From the NCBI RefSeq assembly GCF_902148855.1, contig NC_043969.1, positions 30,199,853 to 30,263,852 of the forward strand: a stretch of 64,000 nt of DNA, in the 5' to 3' direction. Below are positions 1-13,537 of this stretch, one piece after another (position 1 is the stretch's first letter; every line of letters starts with the position of its first letter). This DNA is from Sphaeramia orbicularis. Lineage: Eukaryota; Chordata; Actinopteri; Kurtiformes; Apogonidae. The notes beneath the pieces are model-generated. The model was not told where the DNA came from and ran no database searches. It saw nothing but the letters and a program-made list of their open reading frames with translations. Position numbers and translations under genes: made by a program.

Positions 1-2748
1 GTTATACTTCAACAAGTCTGTGTCTGCAACCCAGGCCTCACTGCCGATCCACTGGTGAGGAGGAAAAGGCTGGAGTGACAGCTCCTCCAAAAGGATCCTC
101 ATATCTCCAGAGGCTGCAAATGCCACAACAACCATAGATGTTGACCTGAAAGAACAATTTGTATCATATAAATGAAGTTCACATAAAACAGTGGAAAAAT
201 AAATACAATAAAAACAGGATTTAAAGTGACTGTTTTCCTACATCTCTAGTGCAAATTAGATATGTAGGCAAGACTAATCAGTGTCAGAGAGCAAATCATC
301 AAAGCAGATTGATCAATAACATACCCATTAAAGGCGCTGTACAGACTTTAAAAGTGATCTTGAAAAAGTCTAATTTTTATATATATGCCTGACTGTAGTC
401 CGCAATTTAAAATGAGATTATCAGCACTAAAATAGGTTATTTCCAAATGCTATTTCCAGCTTCCTTGGTCAGGTCGGACAAGACTGGGCTGATTTACGGT
501 AGACTTGCCTCACTATGACAATACCACAATGACCGACACAGATTAGTAGTGAGAAGTAAGGTGAATGACTGAGGAGTAAGATCTGTCCTTTCTCCTAAAG
601 AAATTGATTTCTTGGATTTATTTTATTGAAATGGTAGACACTGGAACTGTGGCTGGAGTTATATCTATTTAGTTATCTTATCATTTTATGTGTCGATCTA
701 TACATTTAATATGTCAGATTATACCTTGAAAACTCACACAACCCGTTTCTCTATACAACAGTATGCAGGGTGGCCACAATCCATTACAGCTGTACATAAC
801 ACTCTACTGCACCTGGATACTTAACCTGTGCCACTGAAGTGTTTAGAAAAGAAGCATCTCTCAACATAAAGTGAGATGTTTTTGAGCTCTGGATGTTTTA
901 AAGTAACTCTAAAATAAGTTTAATGAGAATATTAAAGTAGAATTGCAACACCAGGCCTATACTCTGACTCTATGAACTCCCAGAGTTTTGTCTTGCAGGA
1001 TGTTTCTGTACATACCTGCGGATAACTTCAGCCACTCTCTGGATTCTGCTTCGTGGGTGGGTCCGATAGAAAGATTCAGAGTATTCCACACAGATGCCTT
1101 CTCTCTGGGCTGCATACAGGAATGATGCCATGCCATTATTCCCATAGTCTGAGTCAGACCGGATGGCCCCTATCCAAGTCCAGCCGAAGTGTTTGACCAG
1201 TTTGACCAGTGCATCAGCCTGGAACTGGTCCTGGGGATTGTTCTGAAGAAGCTGGGATACTGTTGTTTATCAGACAAACATGCACAAGTGGCAAAGTAAC
1301 TGACCTGATGAAAAACAAGTAGAAACAGGTTTAGTAAAATCCTAAACAGTGAAACACAGCAACATCGTTTTACAGACTAAAGGGTCAAAACTATTTACTT
1401 GAGGAATATCAAAGGGCCCAATGACGCGTGACATGGCGATTGATGGCGTTGACCCAGACTCTCCAATAATAGCCATACCATGCCAGAGTTTGAGCAGTTC
1501 TGACTGGTGTCAAATTCCGGGTCCTGGCCATTTGTGAGCTGAAGGGCTTTTTGCACAGCAATAGACACTGAAGCACACGAGTCATGGATTGGTAACCGAG
1601 TGTAACGCCTGGCAGCAGCTCTGTGCTGTTGTTTATCTCATCAATGGCGAATATCATGGTGCGTGCAAAGCGCAGTTCACGAGACGTAATGCTGCACAAA
1701 CAGATTCATGTCACTCTTGAAACTCACATTTTATAAGAACAAATCACAAGTTTAGAAAGAAGAAATTCCGTTCAGTTATTGAAAATTACTGCATGTAAAG
1801 AAATGTATTCAGAGTGTCAGAACAGGAAAATATTTCATACAGTTTTAGATACTTGAGCAACACAATATTTAAAAACATCAATTAAAAAAATCTCATTCAG
1901 TCATTGTGCTGTTCGCACCGGTTTAAAACTGTTTTCTAAAAACTATATTTTTCTCACACTTTGTTGTTGGCATGTAATCACAGCAATTTGTCCATTATGA
2001 TGTTAGAAAAAAAAAAAAAATCACCAAAACATGAGAATAGATTATACTGTCATAATAATGGTTCATATCAGCTGAAGACAACATTCTACAGAAGGCACTT
2101 CACACACTATCACTGTTATCAGTGATTCAAACTAATTTGTCTAATATAGTGTATACGAAGTAAAAATAACTAGTAGGCATGTGCAGATTGTACAAAAGTA
2201 TACATTAAGTTTGCTGCAAGGTCATCATCACCATTAGAACAATAGAGAAAATAGACAATAAGAAGACTGATAAAGCAAACTATTGTCCATTAGTCTAAGA
2301 CAAGTAGAAATTACTGTTAGCTCATTGTACATTGTGCAGTAGTACATACAAAGTTTTCAGTTTGCTGAGAGTTCATCATGACAACACCTGTATGACTACA
2401 GTCTAACATCCTCTCATTCCCACATCTCCCTCTGATTTACCTCCCTGTGCACCTCAGTGGCTCAGGCATGCTGGTGTAGTCATGCACCTCTGTGTGCATG
2501 TAGTAATGAATGTTGAAAACACCCCCGATAATGTAGTCACCATCCATGGAGAATGCAGGTTGATGAGTATTACCCTGGAGCTTACATTTCACTGATGTAG
2601 CCTTAGTGCTGACTGTGTCAGTATGAGACTTTGTAAACTCAGGCATTTGTTTAAGTCCATCCCCTGATCTATCCCAGACAAGAGCAGAAGGATGTTGGAA
2701 CAAACCCAGAGTCAGACTCAGACCAATAAACACAGCGGAGTGAATCAT
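1..2748 (-). pseudogene. M1: V2R/OlfC-type chemosensory receptor, 5' part only, frame-broken
   Basis: Class C GPCR of the vomeronasal type 2 (fish OlfC) family; such receptors bind amino-acid-like odorants at the olfactory neuron surface. Exons on the minus strand: e1 2748-2441 (signal peptide, then CKLQGN and GDYIIGGVF), e2 1691-1399 ([28 protein letters not shown]), e3 1304-1016 ([20 protein letters not shown]), e4 from 145 to the window edge ([10 protein letters not shown]). All junctions have GT-AG ends. The linker and seven-transmembrane exons would lie left of position 1. Start is the ATG at 2748, ahead of a hydrophobic leader and about 43 bases below a TATA-like box. Exon 2 is 293 bases and exon 3 289, against 295 and 290 in M3: one base is lost after GGTTACC, one near 1478 and one near 1232. 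These may be true lesions or assembly indels. Family is sure; functional state is not. Confidence 0.85.
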
Positions 2749-2790
2749 GGCTCAATCATTTCCATGTGAGCATGAGTGTGTTCTTCATTG

Positions 2791-2799
2791 GTTTATATA
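2791..2799 (-). promoter_or_regulatory. TATA-like box upstream of M1
   Basis: TATATAAAC on the minus strand, about 43 bases before the M1 start codon. The same element followed by a similar CCAATGA context occurs before M2 (near 10711) and M3 (near 17036), so it is shared by the minus-strand subfamily. Inferred core promoter; transcription start is not visible. Confidence 0.45.
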
Positions 2800-3014
2800 G
2801 ATTTTCAGACAAATGCCTCCCTCCTTCTACTGTATAAGAACTTACCAAACAACAGAGGGAGGTGTCATTGTGCTTTATTTAATTATCTTTTTTTCAGTTC
2901 TTCCTTTTATTTCACAAATTTTCTTTCACTTTTGCAGATACTTCAAGGATATATTTTCTAATATTAATGTAGGTTTTCCAATAAACCTCCACTTGGAGCT
3001 TGTGGCTGACCTCG

Positions 3015-3291
3015 TGTTAAAAGAGTGTGTCCTCCACAAAGTTCGTCTTCTTCGATTTATTAAAACAAAATTACGAAAACAAAAGCACATACATACAGAG
3101 TTCCACTAATTTACGTTACACTGTCCAAAACACGGCACAAATGCAAACAAAACGTCCACAACACCCCGAACACGTTCCGAACACGTTCCGAACACGGTCA
3201 GAAAAAACCGTCAGCTCTCCTCGGCCCTAATGCCGTATACCTTCTAGCCCTGTCGCGCACGCCCAAGCTCCGCCCATTGGCACACACAACA
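3015..3291 (-). mobile_element. LTR-like fragment (possible solo LTR)
   Basis: A GC-richer block between M1 and M2, unlike its AT-rich surroundings. On the minus strand it begins TGTTGTGTG and ends TTTAACA (TG...CA ends) and has AATAAA about 50 bases before its end, the order expected of U3-R-U5. It also holds a short direct repeat of a GAACACGTTCC-type unit. No target-site duplication is evident, so this is only a candidate. Confidence 0.35.
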
Positions 3292-4297
3292 ACCAAAAAC
3301 ACCTTTTTAAAATAAAATAAAATTATAAAATCACTATTCAGTAATTAATAACAGAACTGAAATAAGCAAATGGCACCTACAATTAATATTTTTTTTCCTC
3401 TCCAATTTTCATTTTTTAACTTTGTTTGAGCCCCTAATATTTGAGAGTTTAAACACACTTTTAATAGACTGCCTAATCTGATGAGAGAGGTGTATAAAAC
3501 TGAACTTTCAGGCATTTAAACCACATGACCACGGACAAAGCCAATGTTAAATGTGATGACCCCTCAGCCATCCCCCTTTTGACAATGAGGCCCCGGTCAC
3601 TGTGCACTGACCATGAAACCCTGACAGAATGTAGGTTAACATTGCTGTCCAAATTGACTCCAATTTGACCTTGAAAATGTAGGTCAAGGTCAACGGCCAA
3701 AAAAAATCACTCGAAAGCTTTTCAAGATGCATCTAAACACCAAAAATGAAACTGACAAGGTTTATATGTTATATTATTCAAGACGTTCTCCTTTATTTTG
3801 TTTTGGTGCAAATATTTTTTAATTAAAAAAAAAAGAAAAAGTTGAGATGGCATTGTTTTTGTATTTATATTTAATTTACTGAGAACATGTAGTGCAACAA
3901 ACACAACATTGATTATGGCAGAATTGTTCAAATACCTCAATAGTAACACAGTGTAGATTTTGTACTGTAGTGTCATAATATATAGTTGCATGATGTTTCT
4001 AATTTCTAATCACTATACCTGTCCTTTTACCCATATTCATTTCATTCTCTATTAATACGAAACAGTCAAAAGGTTATGGTTCAATGTCAAACAGAAAGTG
4101 CAATTTTTGTTGTGTTTTTTCAGTGCTACAACATATTTCAAATAATATATATTTTTTTAAGTTCCAGACATTTATGAAACCAACAAACAAAACAGAGAAT
4201 ATTCCATTCATTAATCACCAAGAATAAGACGTTTGTTAAACTGTATGTGCAGTGCATGAGTTGGAGTGTAAATTAGTATCTCACTATGTTAAACATC
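3292..4297. other. Spacer between M2 end and M1 start, no gene seen
   Basis: AT-rich DNA with homopolymer runs. Open frames here are short and unrelated to any family I recognise. It would hold the M2 3' untranslated region on the minus strand and distal upstream sequence of M1. Confidence 0.5.
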
Positions 4298-7200
4298 TCA
4301 CAGAGGACTTTTGTTCATTAAATGTTTCTTTGTGTTCTTCTCTGGCTTAAACGTAGGATATAACACTTTGGGGGCAAAAATGCACAGTGTTAATCCAAAA
4401 CGGAGGCCAGAATGGCAAATATCTCCACAGCAACTGTAAATTTTCCAGGAGAGCTGACATATGCTGGGATAAATGTGATCACACTGCACAGAATATGAGC
4501 ATGCTGAAGGTGATAAACTTGGCCTCATTAAAATTATCAGGAAGTTTCCGTGCCAGGACAGCTAACACGAAGCAGAAGACAGCCAGTAGTCCTACGTACC
4601 CGAGCACAGCCCAGAACCCTATAGCAGAGCCTAATGCACACTCTAAGATGATCCTCTCTTTAAATGTGGTCAGATTCTTCATTGGAAAAGGAGGGCTGAC
4701 AACCAGCCAAATAATACAGATCAAAACCTGAATAAATGTGAAACATATTACAGTCATTCTTTGTTGAGGAGGACCAAACCATTTCATGACATTGCTGCCT
4801 GGAAGTGTAGCTTTAAAGGCCATTAAGACACAATAGTTTTTCCCAGGACACATGAGATGGCAGAGCACAAAGGTGATTCCAAACGCTGTGTGTCGCAGCA
4901 TACAGGAACCACTCAGAACGGTGTCCCGATGAAAGTTATTGAACATAAGAAACACAGAGTGAGTGAAAAGAGGCAGCAGGAAGCTCAGCTCAGAGTTATT
5001 GGCCCTGACGATGGGGGTCGTCCTGTGACGGAAGAACACAGCCGCTGTCATAATGGCCAAACAGGCTCCAGCAACTGAGAATGAGACCAGGATGATTCCT
5101 AAGACCTCATTGAAGGAGAGAAACTCCACAGGCTTGGGGAGACAAGAGTCTCTATTTGCATTAGGCCAAAACTCACTGGGACAAGGGAAACAATCAGGAG
5201 AATCTGAAAAAGGACCAAACATGTTTTTAGTAGTGTGACATAACCTGTGGTTATCTCATGCATATTGAAAGACATACCAGTGACATTGCTTGTTTCTCCC
5301 TCAGGACATGGTGTACAATCATAGCAACAAACAGGTTTTCCTTTCTGCAGCACTTTACGAGTCCCTGGAAGACAGCTCTCACTGCACACTGACACAGGCA
5401 CCTGTCAAATACAGACAAACTCACACATATACTAATGTATTGTACAGATGTTATTACTAAGATAAATGTGCTTTCTCCTTACTTGTGTACTTCCCTCCAT
5501 CCACGGGATGTCCTTGTTGATATGGACCTCCCTGGCCCAGTGGCAGCGATGCATCATAGAATCCTACTGTCACAAACTCATTCCTCCCAGTTTACTCTTC
5601 TGCCAGTTTACCAGCTCATATGTGGCCACAGGATCACCATTGGCATCAAACAAAACACTATAACCATTCTGAGAAAAATTAACTTTCCTCAGCTGAGTGA
5701 AAACCTATAAAATTTAAATAAATTATACAAATTATGAAAATAATAATTCCATTTTAAACTGGAGAATTGCAGCCTTTTACTGATTTTGTTCACAGACCTG
5801 TGTGGACTGAATCTTGGTAAATTTGTTTACAGTGACTTGCGGAATTTCTTTCCACACATAATGCATTGTGAATGGCATGTGCTATTGCATACACAGCCTT
5901 ATACACCATGTTAGTTATTCGGAGGTGGGCTGTGTCATGGTATGGGCTCTGGATATTGTGTATGTCTTCAGTTCCATCCACACACCCTTTCATCTTTTAC
6001 ATCATCTGAAACACAGAGGCATGGGTGTATTTGATTATTAAATACATTTAATTTATCTGTGATCAGAGGCTGTATCTGTCAATATAAATCAAGCAGCTCT
6101 TAAACTGTTAAACTTTGCTCATTATTTGCTCCAGGCCTCTTTTATCGAGTTCTCATGCAGTGTTTCGTGTGCAGTTCCCTGCTCCTTATGGGACACATAG
6201 CACTATGGGTTATTTTACACAATACCCTATTTGTGCAGACCTCACATCTGTCTGTAGACCTGTGTCTGACCAAGGCTATGACAGTGATGCATGATCAATT
6301 TTGACATCAGATGACACTATATCAGCAGATGAGGAAACTGTATTTATTCACTTGTAAACGCTGTTATTCAACCTGTAGACATCAGACTAGAAATTGAAAT
6401 AAAACATTTTCCGGGGTTTGCTTTCCTCTTTAAGATCAATCATTGTCTAAAATCATAAAGTCATTCAGCATGTGTTTAAACAACCCAACTTTCTCACCTT
6501 TTCCCAGTCTGCAGTTAAATTTTTCCTCCCAGAACTCAGTAAGCACCGGGGATGCAGTCACTACAGTAGGAGACAGATCCAGTAAGAAGTCTCTGAGCCC
6601 TGGGATGACAGACTGTTCATGCCAAATCCAAGGGCCCCTGCACAGAAGCTGAACCTCAACAGATCTGGATCTGTGACCCAGTCCTCGCTGCCGATCCACT
6701 GGTGAGGAGGGAAAGGCTGGCGAGACAACTCCTCCAGCAAGATCTCATGTCTCCAGAGGCTGCAAATGCCACAATAAACTGTAGATGTTGACCTAAAGGA
6801 CATTTTATGTCAAACTAGATTCATTTTCAGATTACATAAAACACTGTGGGTGAACAAAAACCATACATTTTAGATTTCAATGTCACTTTTGGAGATTGGC
6901 TTGTGAAATCCATTTTAAACTGTTTTCATGAGTAAGCCACATTGATGTCTAACCACATTTTACCACTGGCTGGTACGCCTGGAACACACCTCTAAGGTGG
7001 TTTGAAAACAACAAGATGAAGTAGGAATTGAGGTGGCAACTTAATCAGCAGGACAACTGAGAGATGCACTATTTTTTAAAATCTGTCCAATTTTAACTAA
7101 AATCCTTTTTTTTTTTTTTTTTTTTTTTAATTATAATCAGCATTAGCATAAGAGAGTACCAACCACAGTACAATGGAGTTATGGCTAGGGCATTAACTGA

Positions 7201-10200
7201 AAAGTCAGTTTGTTGATGTGGTGACATCTGTGGCCAAGTCGACGGTACTTTGGAGGAGTTGACTAGTCGTTGGTTATTCTCTCTCTCCCTTCCATCACCC
7301 GACAGCGCTCGAGCTGTCATTCAGTGCATGTCGATACTCTCATCTTTCTGCATGAAAACATGGAGCGCAGTGAGCAGTAGTGATGCGTGGATCAGGCAGA
7401 CCTGGCTCAGGTTGGTGCAGGTCCAAAAAATGTCACTTTATTTGTGGGGCGGGTCAAAAAATTCCACAAAGTGGCTTAAAAAAAAAAAAAGACCCGCACA
7501 TCACTAGTGCATGGCCAAGACTCAAGGAAGAAGACGACTCAGAGTTGGAACTAAACTGACTGTGATCTAGAAAAACCACGGTCTCAGTAATGTTCTGAAC
7601 CATGTAAGCACCACCAATATTGAATAATAATTTGAACAGCCAGTATGTTGGATTATTCTGTTCATGTATGTCATGAAGACAATGCGCTCTTTTCTCTAAC
7701 ATAGCTACTGTGGCGTCTTTCTGCTGCTGTCTTAACTTTTCCCACTTTATGTTGTTCACTTAAATTTAACAGAAAATTCAAGGTGTTAGCCTATGTTTTG
7801 TTTGGTTAAATGTCTGAGAAGGACTGTTGATGCTTGTGTCTTAGTTTTTTATTCTGCTCTTTACTTTACATTGTTAATGTTACAATGAACATTTGTACAA
7901 GTTGCTCATTGTTGACTGGCTGTGAGTCTGTGTTGTTCCTCTGCTGTCAATGTGATGACGTCATCATACGACAAGTCAACTCGACTTCGACTTTATTGAC
8001 AAATCAGTCGATCTGAAAAATGTGAAGTCACTAATGCCTATTTATGACTATATTAAATAGTGTTAAGTATTTTAAAATGAGGATAATTTAATGTCACATG
8101 GCAAGTTTCTTATTTCTTGCTCCTAGTTCTCATTTCATTACAACACCCAAAGTAGCAGTAAAGTCTGGCATTTAAGAAAATGTCAGTTTTCCTTCAGTTT
8201 TCTAGAGATTTAAGGGCTGAACAGATGCTGGATTTTTGACCTTAAAACTGTGTATTCTATTATATTTCTCGGAGGATACCATTGCAAGACTTAGATATTT
8301 TTAGACAGCTGAGAATTCTCCGTTGGAGTTTTGGTGCATAGTTACTGGTGTATAGGGAGACTGATAGGAAATGACAGTGTATGAAAGCTTAGTAATATTT
8401 AAGCTACCTGCATGTGGTTACACAACATTCACAACAATTTTAGAATTAACTGGATGCACACAAGGAGGCACAAGCACTGGATGAACCATGAAGAAAATAC
8501 TATCTTATGAACAGACTTAGTTGCTCATAGGATCTGAATACCCGCTCCTCTGCTCAGGCTACAGCCCTGAGGTGAAAAATAAAGCCCTAACACCTGTCTG
8601 TCACAGAGAACAACCAAAGGGTTTGTACATACCTGCGGATAACTTCTGCCACTCTCTGGATTCTGCTTCGTGGGTGGGTCCGATAGAAAGATTCAGAGTA
8701 TTCCACACAGATGCCTTCTCTCTGGGCTGCATACAGGAATGATGCCATGCCATTATTCCCATAGTCTGAGTCAGACCGGATAGCCCCTATCCATGTCCAG
8801 CCGAAGTGTTTGACCAGTTTGACCAGTGCATCAGCCTGGAACTGGTCACTGGGGATTGTTCTGAAGAAGCTGGGATATTGCTGTTTATCAGAAAAACACG
8901 CACAAGTGGCAAAGTGACTGACCTGAAGAAAAACAAGTAGAAACAGGTTTAGTAAAAATCCTAAACAGTTAAACACAGCAACATCATTTTACAGACTAAA
9001 GGGTCAAACTATTTACCTGAGGAATGTCAAAAGACCCAATGATGCGTGACATGGCGATAGATGGAGTTGACCCAGACTCTCCAATAACAGCCATAACCAT
9101 GCCAGAGTTTGAGCAGTTCTGACTGGTGTCAAATTCTGGGTCCTGGCCATTTGTGAGCTGAAGCACTGCTTGAAACAGCAACAGGTACTGAAGCACATGA
9201 GTCATGGATTTGGTAACCGAGTGTAACGCCTGGCAGCAGCTCTGTGCTGTTATTTATCTCATTGATAGCGAACACCATGGCACGGGCAAAACGTAATTCA
9301 CGGGATTTAATGCTGCACAAACACATTTATGTCACTGTTGATGCTGACATATCAGAAAAGTTCACAAGTTTAACAAAAGAAGAAATTTCTGCTCATTTAT
9401 GAACAACTACTGCATGTAAAAGAAGTTTAAGTGAACGTGTTTGATCAGGAAAATAGATTGTACTGTTTTATATAGTTTGATCAACAGAATATTTAAGACA
9501 TAGATTATAAAAAAAAAAAAAAGTTTTTATTGTTGGCTACATATTTCTAAATCTTTTAAATCTATTTTCTACAAAAACCAGGCACTTTTCTAATTTACAG
9601 TGAACATCACTGAATCATTACATGTAAAATAAATACACTCAGTGAAATTTTGAGAATAAATCATACTGTTATATAAATTTAGTCCACTCCGTTTTTAATG
9701 CATATATTAGGAAAAGGCATAAAATCCCACATCTGAATTAGTGTTGATAAACAAAAATCTGTAAAAGTCATCTCATCCTCACAATTAAAATAACAAATAT
9801 CACTGTTCCACACATTCTGATCAACTCAAAATGTTATTTATTAATATGGGGAAATTTCAAACACTGATTTATTGTCAATAATTTACATAATTTTTATGTC
9901 TTTCTCCATCTTCATCTAACCTGCTTTTGTTATCAGCGTGTAATTACTGCATATAAAATAAATATAACCCAGAGTCTGACAAAAAAATATGAGAGTAGAT
10001 CATACTGTTAATGATAATGGTTGACATGACTAACTTCCTGAGACCCAGGAAAGACCAAGTTATGGCTTTTTTCTTTTTATGAAATAATTGCCTATATTGG
10101 AAACGTCACGATGCAACAGTTTGTTGGGTTTTTTTTTCCAGATTTTAAAACAATGTTCTGTGAAGGTCAGCTGATACTCTTTCACTGCTGTCGCAAGTAA

Positions 10201-10678
10201 TGCACACTAATACACCTGTTTGAATGCAGGACAAATAACAGGTAGGTAATTGTGTTATAAGCATAAGTACAAAAACATTTGCAACATGATTTAAGCACAA
10301 CATAAAAACACCTCTTCATCACATCATCTCTGTTACTACAGTCTAACATCCCCTCATTCCCACATCTCCCTCTGATTTACCTCCCTGTTGCACCTCAGTG
10401 GCTCAGGCATGCTGGTGTAGTCATGCACCTCTGTGTGCATGTAGATGTGAATGGAGAAAACACCCCCGATAATGTAGTCCCCATCCTGGAGAAGCAGGCA
10501 GAAGAGCATTACCCGGAGCTTACATTTCACTGATGTGCTGACTGTGCAATGTTTGACTTTCGTAAACTCAGACATTTGTTTAAGACCATTCTCCTGATCT
10601 ATCCCAACAAGAGCAAAAGGACCCTCAAAGAAACCCAGAGTCCAGACTCAGACCAATAAAAACAGCAGAGTTAATCAT
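4298..10678 (-). pseudogene. M2: V2R/OlfC-type receptor, all exons present, many frame breaks
   Basis: Eight exons, minus strand: e1 10678-10381, e2 9312-9017, e3 8922-8633, e4 6792-6498, e5 6005-5798, e6 5704-5483, e7 5401-5278 (NCD3G linker: CSESCLPGTR, CCYDCTPCPEG), e8 5203-4298 (seven-transmembrane: [37 protein letters not shown]). Exons 3 and 7 have the expected length and frame. One-base indels are seen in e1 (extra G after GAGTCTG), e2 (extra base near 9170), e4 (net -1 from three indels), e5 (extra G near 5983, extra A near 5832), e6 (-1 then +1) and e8 (several; one yields TGA where W of [10 protein letters not shown] is expected). Most are single bases. It lies tail-to-head between M1 and M3. 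Intron 3 (6793-8632) is expanded by repeats. Homology is certain; whether it is dead or mis-sequenced is open. Confidence 0.85.
7378..7506. mobile_element. Small hAT-like non-autonomous element
   Basis: Short element in M2 intron 3 with inverted ends TAGTGATGCG at left and CGCACATCACTA at right, plus an internal A run. No clean target duplication. The wider block 7130-8036 also looks repeat-derived: it has a long T run, and GTCGAC-containing motifs near 7237 and 7970 face each other, which may mean nesting inside an older element. Confidence 0.4.
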
Positions 10679-10710
10679 GGCTAAGTCTGACATGAGTGTG
10701 TTCTTCATTG

Positions 10711-10718
10711 TTTATATA
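10711..10718 (-). promoter_or_regulatory. TATA-like box upstream of M2
   Basis: CTATATAAAC on the minus strand about 33 bases before the M2 ATG at 10678, matching the boxes before M1 and M3 in sequence and position. Confidence 0.4.
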
Positions 10719-10739
10719 GACTTTCAACAATGCCTCCCT

Positions 10740-11604
10740 CCTTCTACTGTGTAACAACTTCCCAAACACAGAGCAGGGGCCCTTGTGGTTTTATTTAATT
10801 ACTTATCTATATTCATCATTTCCTTGAGCATCATTCTATCACCTCTTACTTATATTTAGTAATTTTCTTACACTCTTACACCTACAGACATTTTTCCGAT
10901 CCTATTCTCATTTTATTTTGTTGTATTTCTCTGTGTTATGGCCTTTTAATGGTACACTTTGAATACCTGTCTAGTCTCTCAAACTGACTTGAGAGCTGTA
11001 AGTATACAATCAAACTTTCTGGCAAAGTATATGACCATGAATGAAAATGACAAAGTTCACATTATATATGTTTATTAAAGCATATGCACCTGTTCAGACA
11101 TTCTCCCGTATTTTTTGTGGAGTTCGGGCTTTCAATTTCATACAAACTGTCAAAGGTCAATGTTTTTGTAGTAATTTATTGATATCAAAAGGATGTACTC
11201 CGTTAAGGTCTGTATTTTTTCAGCAACTGAACATTATTTATGTCACATTTGTCACCTTAACGTACAAGAAATTAAATGGTCACTAATTTTAATGTACTAT
11301 AATATACATTTGTATTATCTTGTATCATAATAACCCTTCCTTTTGCCCATACTAATTTCTTTTCTACTGATATGACAGAATGAGTCAGAAAAGTAATGGT
11401 TTATTACAGTGTCAGACAGAATTCCATCCTTTCATACAAATTGGTTTTAAAAGTTCAGGACATTCAAAAAAAAAAAAAAAAAAAAAAAAAAACACAAAAG
11501 AAAAATTGAGAATGTTAAATTAACCACAAGAATAGACATGTATCATAATGTATGTCCAGTGCATAAGTTATAAATATAAATTACCTTACTATGTTAAACC
11601 TCCT
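10740..11604. other. Spacer between M3 end and M2 start, no gene seen
   Basis: AT-rich sequence with a 29-base A run near 11467. No conserved coding exon seen on either strand. Contains the presumed M3 3' untranslated region. Confidence 0.5.
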
Positions 11605-13163
11605 ACTGTGGACTTTTGTTCATCAAATGTTTCTTGTGTTCTTCTCTGGCTTAAACAGTATGATATAACACTTTGGGGCAAAAATGCACAGTGTTAATCC
11701 AAACTGGAGGCCAGAATGGCAAATATCTCCACAGCAACTGTAAATTTTCCAGGAGAGCTGACATACGCTGGGATAAATGTGATCCACACTGCACAGAATA
11801 TGAGCATGCTGAAGGTGATAACTTGGCCTCATTAAAATATCAGGAAGTTTCCGTGCCAGGACAGCTAACACGAAGCAGAAGACAGCCAGTAGTCCTACGT
11901 ACCCGAGCACAGCCCAGAACCCTATAGCAGAGCCTAATGCACACTCTAAGATGATCCTCTCTTTAAATGTGGTCAGATTCTTCATTGGAAAAGGAGGGCT
12001 GACAACCAACCAAATAATACAGATCAAAACCTGAATAAATGTGAAACATATTACAGTCATTCTTTGTTGAGGAGGACCAAACCATTTCATGACATTGCTG
12101 CCTGGAAGTGTAGCTTTAAAGGCCATTAAGACAACAATAGTTTTTCCCAGGACACATGAGATGCAGAGCACAAAGGTGATTCCAAACGCTGTGTGTCGCA
12201 GCATACAGGACCACTCAGACGGTGTCCCGATGAAAGTTATTGAACATAAGAAACACAGAGTGAGTGAAAAGAGCAGCAGGAAGCTCAGCTCAGAGTTATG
12301 GCCCTGCGATGGGGGTCGTCCTGTGACGGAAGAACACAGCCGCTGTCATAATGGCCAAACAGGCTCCAGCAACTGAGATGAGACCAGGATGATTCCTAAG
12401 ACCTCATTGAAGGAGAGAAACTCCACAGGCTTGGGGAGACAAGAGTCTCTATTTGCATTAGGCCAAAACTCACTGGGACAAGGGAAACAATCAGGAGAAT
12501 CTGAAAAGAGATTAAAAAATGCCTTACTAGTCTGACATGACATGTTCTTATCTAAGGCCAGGTCCACAAACAATGGATCGTAGTCAATAATTGCACAGGG
12601 ATTTGCATACTGTTTCCACCTGCAATTTGCACCTATTCACAGAGGTTATAGTGTTGGTGATTTGCTGGTGCAAACACACCGACCACATTTCCCGCCAGAG
12701 TTTCTGGTGTTCCAGGTGTTTGTCTGTTCTTCAGTGACTGGTCCATACTCGAAGTAGTAAAATCTCTCAGACTGCATGTGTCTTATAAGCAAACACGCAC
12801 ACACAGACCTAGCCTCAATGTTCATGTTCTGTAACATTTCATATCTTTAACACATCAACTGAAATGTACATCAATGTAGGCCCCTCTTAATTGTAATTCA
12901 GGCAGGCCCTGAAATGTGCATGCCCGACCTTAACGTTCCATGTCACTGAATGTATTTGCAGAAACAGTAATGCTGATGTTGGGTTTGGTGTTACACTGGA
13001 TGTGTTTCACAAAGCCCATGGGCCCCAGAAGAGGTTGTGTGCAGGTACACAAGTGCAGAAGCTGTAACTTCATGAACAGCATATCAGTCAGGATCAGGAT
13101 TTGACAGTCATTAATGCCGACTTTTTTTGCAACTGTTGAAATCTGACATTGGGGGTAATAAGG

Positions 13164-13395
13164 CAGGGTTCTCACTAGGATTTTTCACAGTGTAGGGGAA
13201 CCATGTACCTTGCACGAGTTTGTAGGGGGGTCTGGGAGCATAAGGCAAGTGATGCTGCTGGGTGGGTGTCAGACAATACCAAGGCACACAAAGGGGTGTT
13301 GATTAATGTTCTCATTTCCTGTATGCAGCGCTTTGCGCCAAGACAAAGGAATTATTTTTTCAAATTCAAATCTCGTTATCATTATGCTGGACGAT

Positions 13396-13429
<34 letters not shown>

Positions 13430-13537
13430 GAAACACTGCTATGCTGGTTGAAAGACGGCGTCGCGGGTCAAATCTCAGGGGCCCCCGACGCTGTCCCTGG
13501 GGGGCCCCGACGTTAAATGACGCTAGCGAGAACCCTG
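13164..13537. mobile_element. MITE with TAAGG target duplication in M3 intron 7
   Basis: Inverted ends CAGGGTTCTCACTAGG (left) and the complement of CAGGGTTCTCGCTAGCG (right), flanked by the 5-base direct repeat TAAGG at 13159-13163 and 13538-13542. It encloses a CA microsatellite (13398-13427) and GC-rich sequence. CAGGG ends suggest the hAT superfamily; a 5-base duplication fits only some hAT groups. No transposase frame. Confidence 0.7.
13398..13427. repeat. (CA)n microsatellite
   Basis: About 15 CA units inside the MITE. Confidence 0.95.

Noticed and set aside
4387-5238. Plus-strand frames over the M2 last exon (likewise 11673-12376 over M3)
   Set aside because: They overlap clearly homologous minus-strand receptor sequence and match no known protein.
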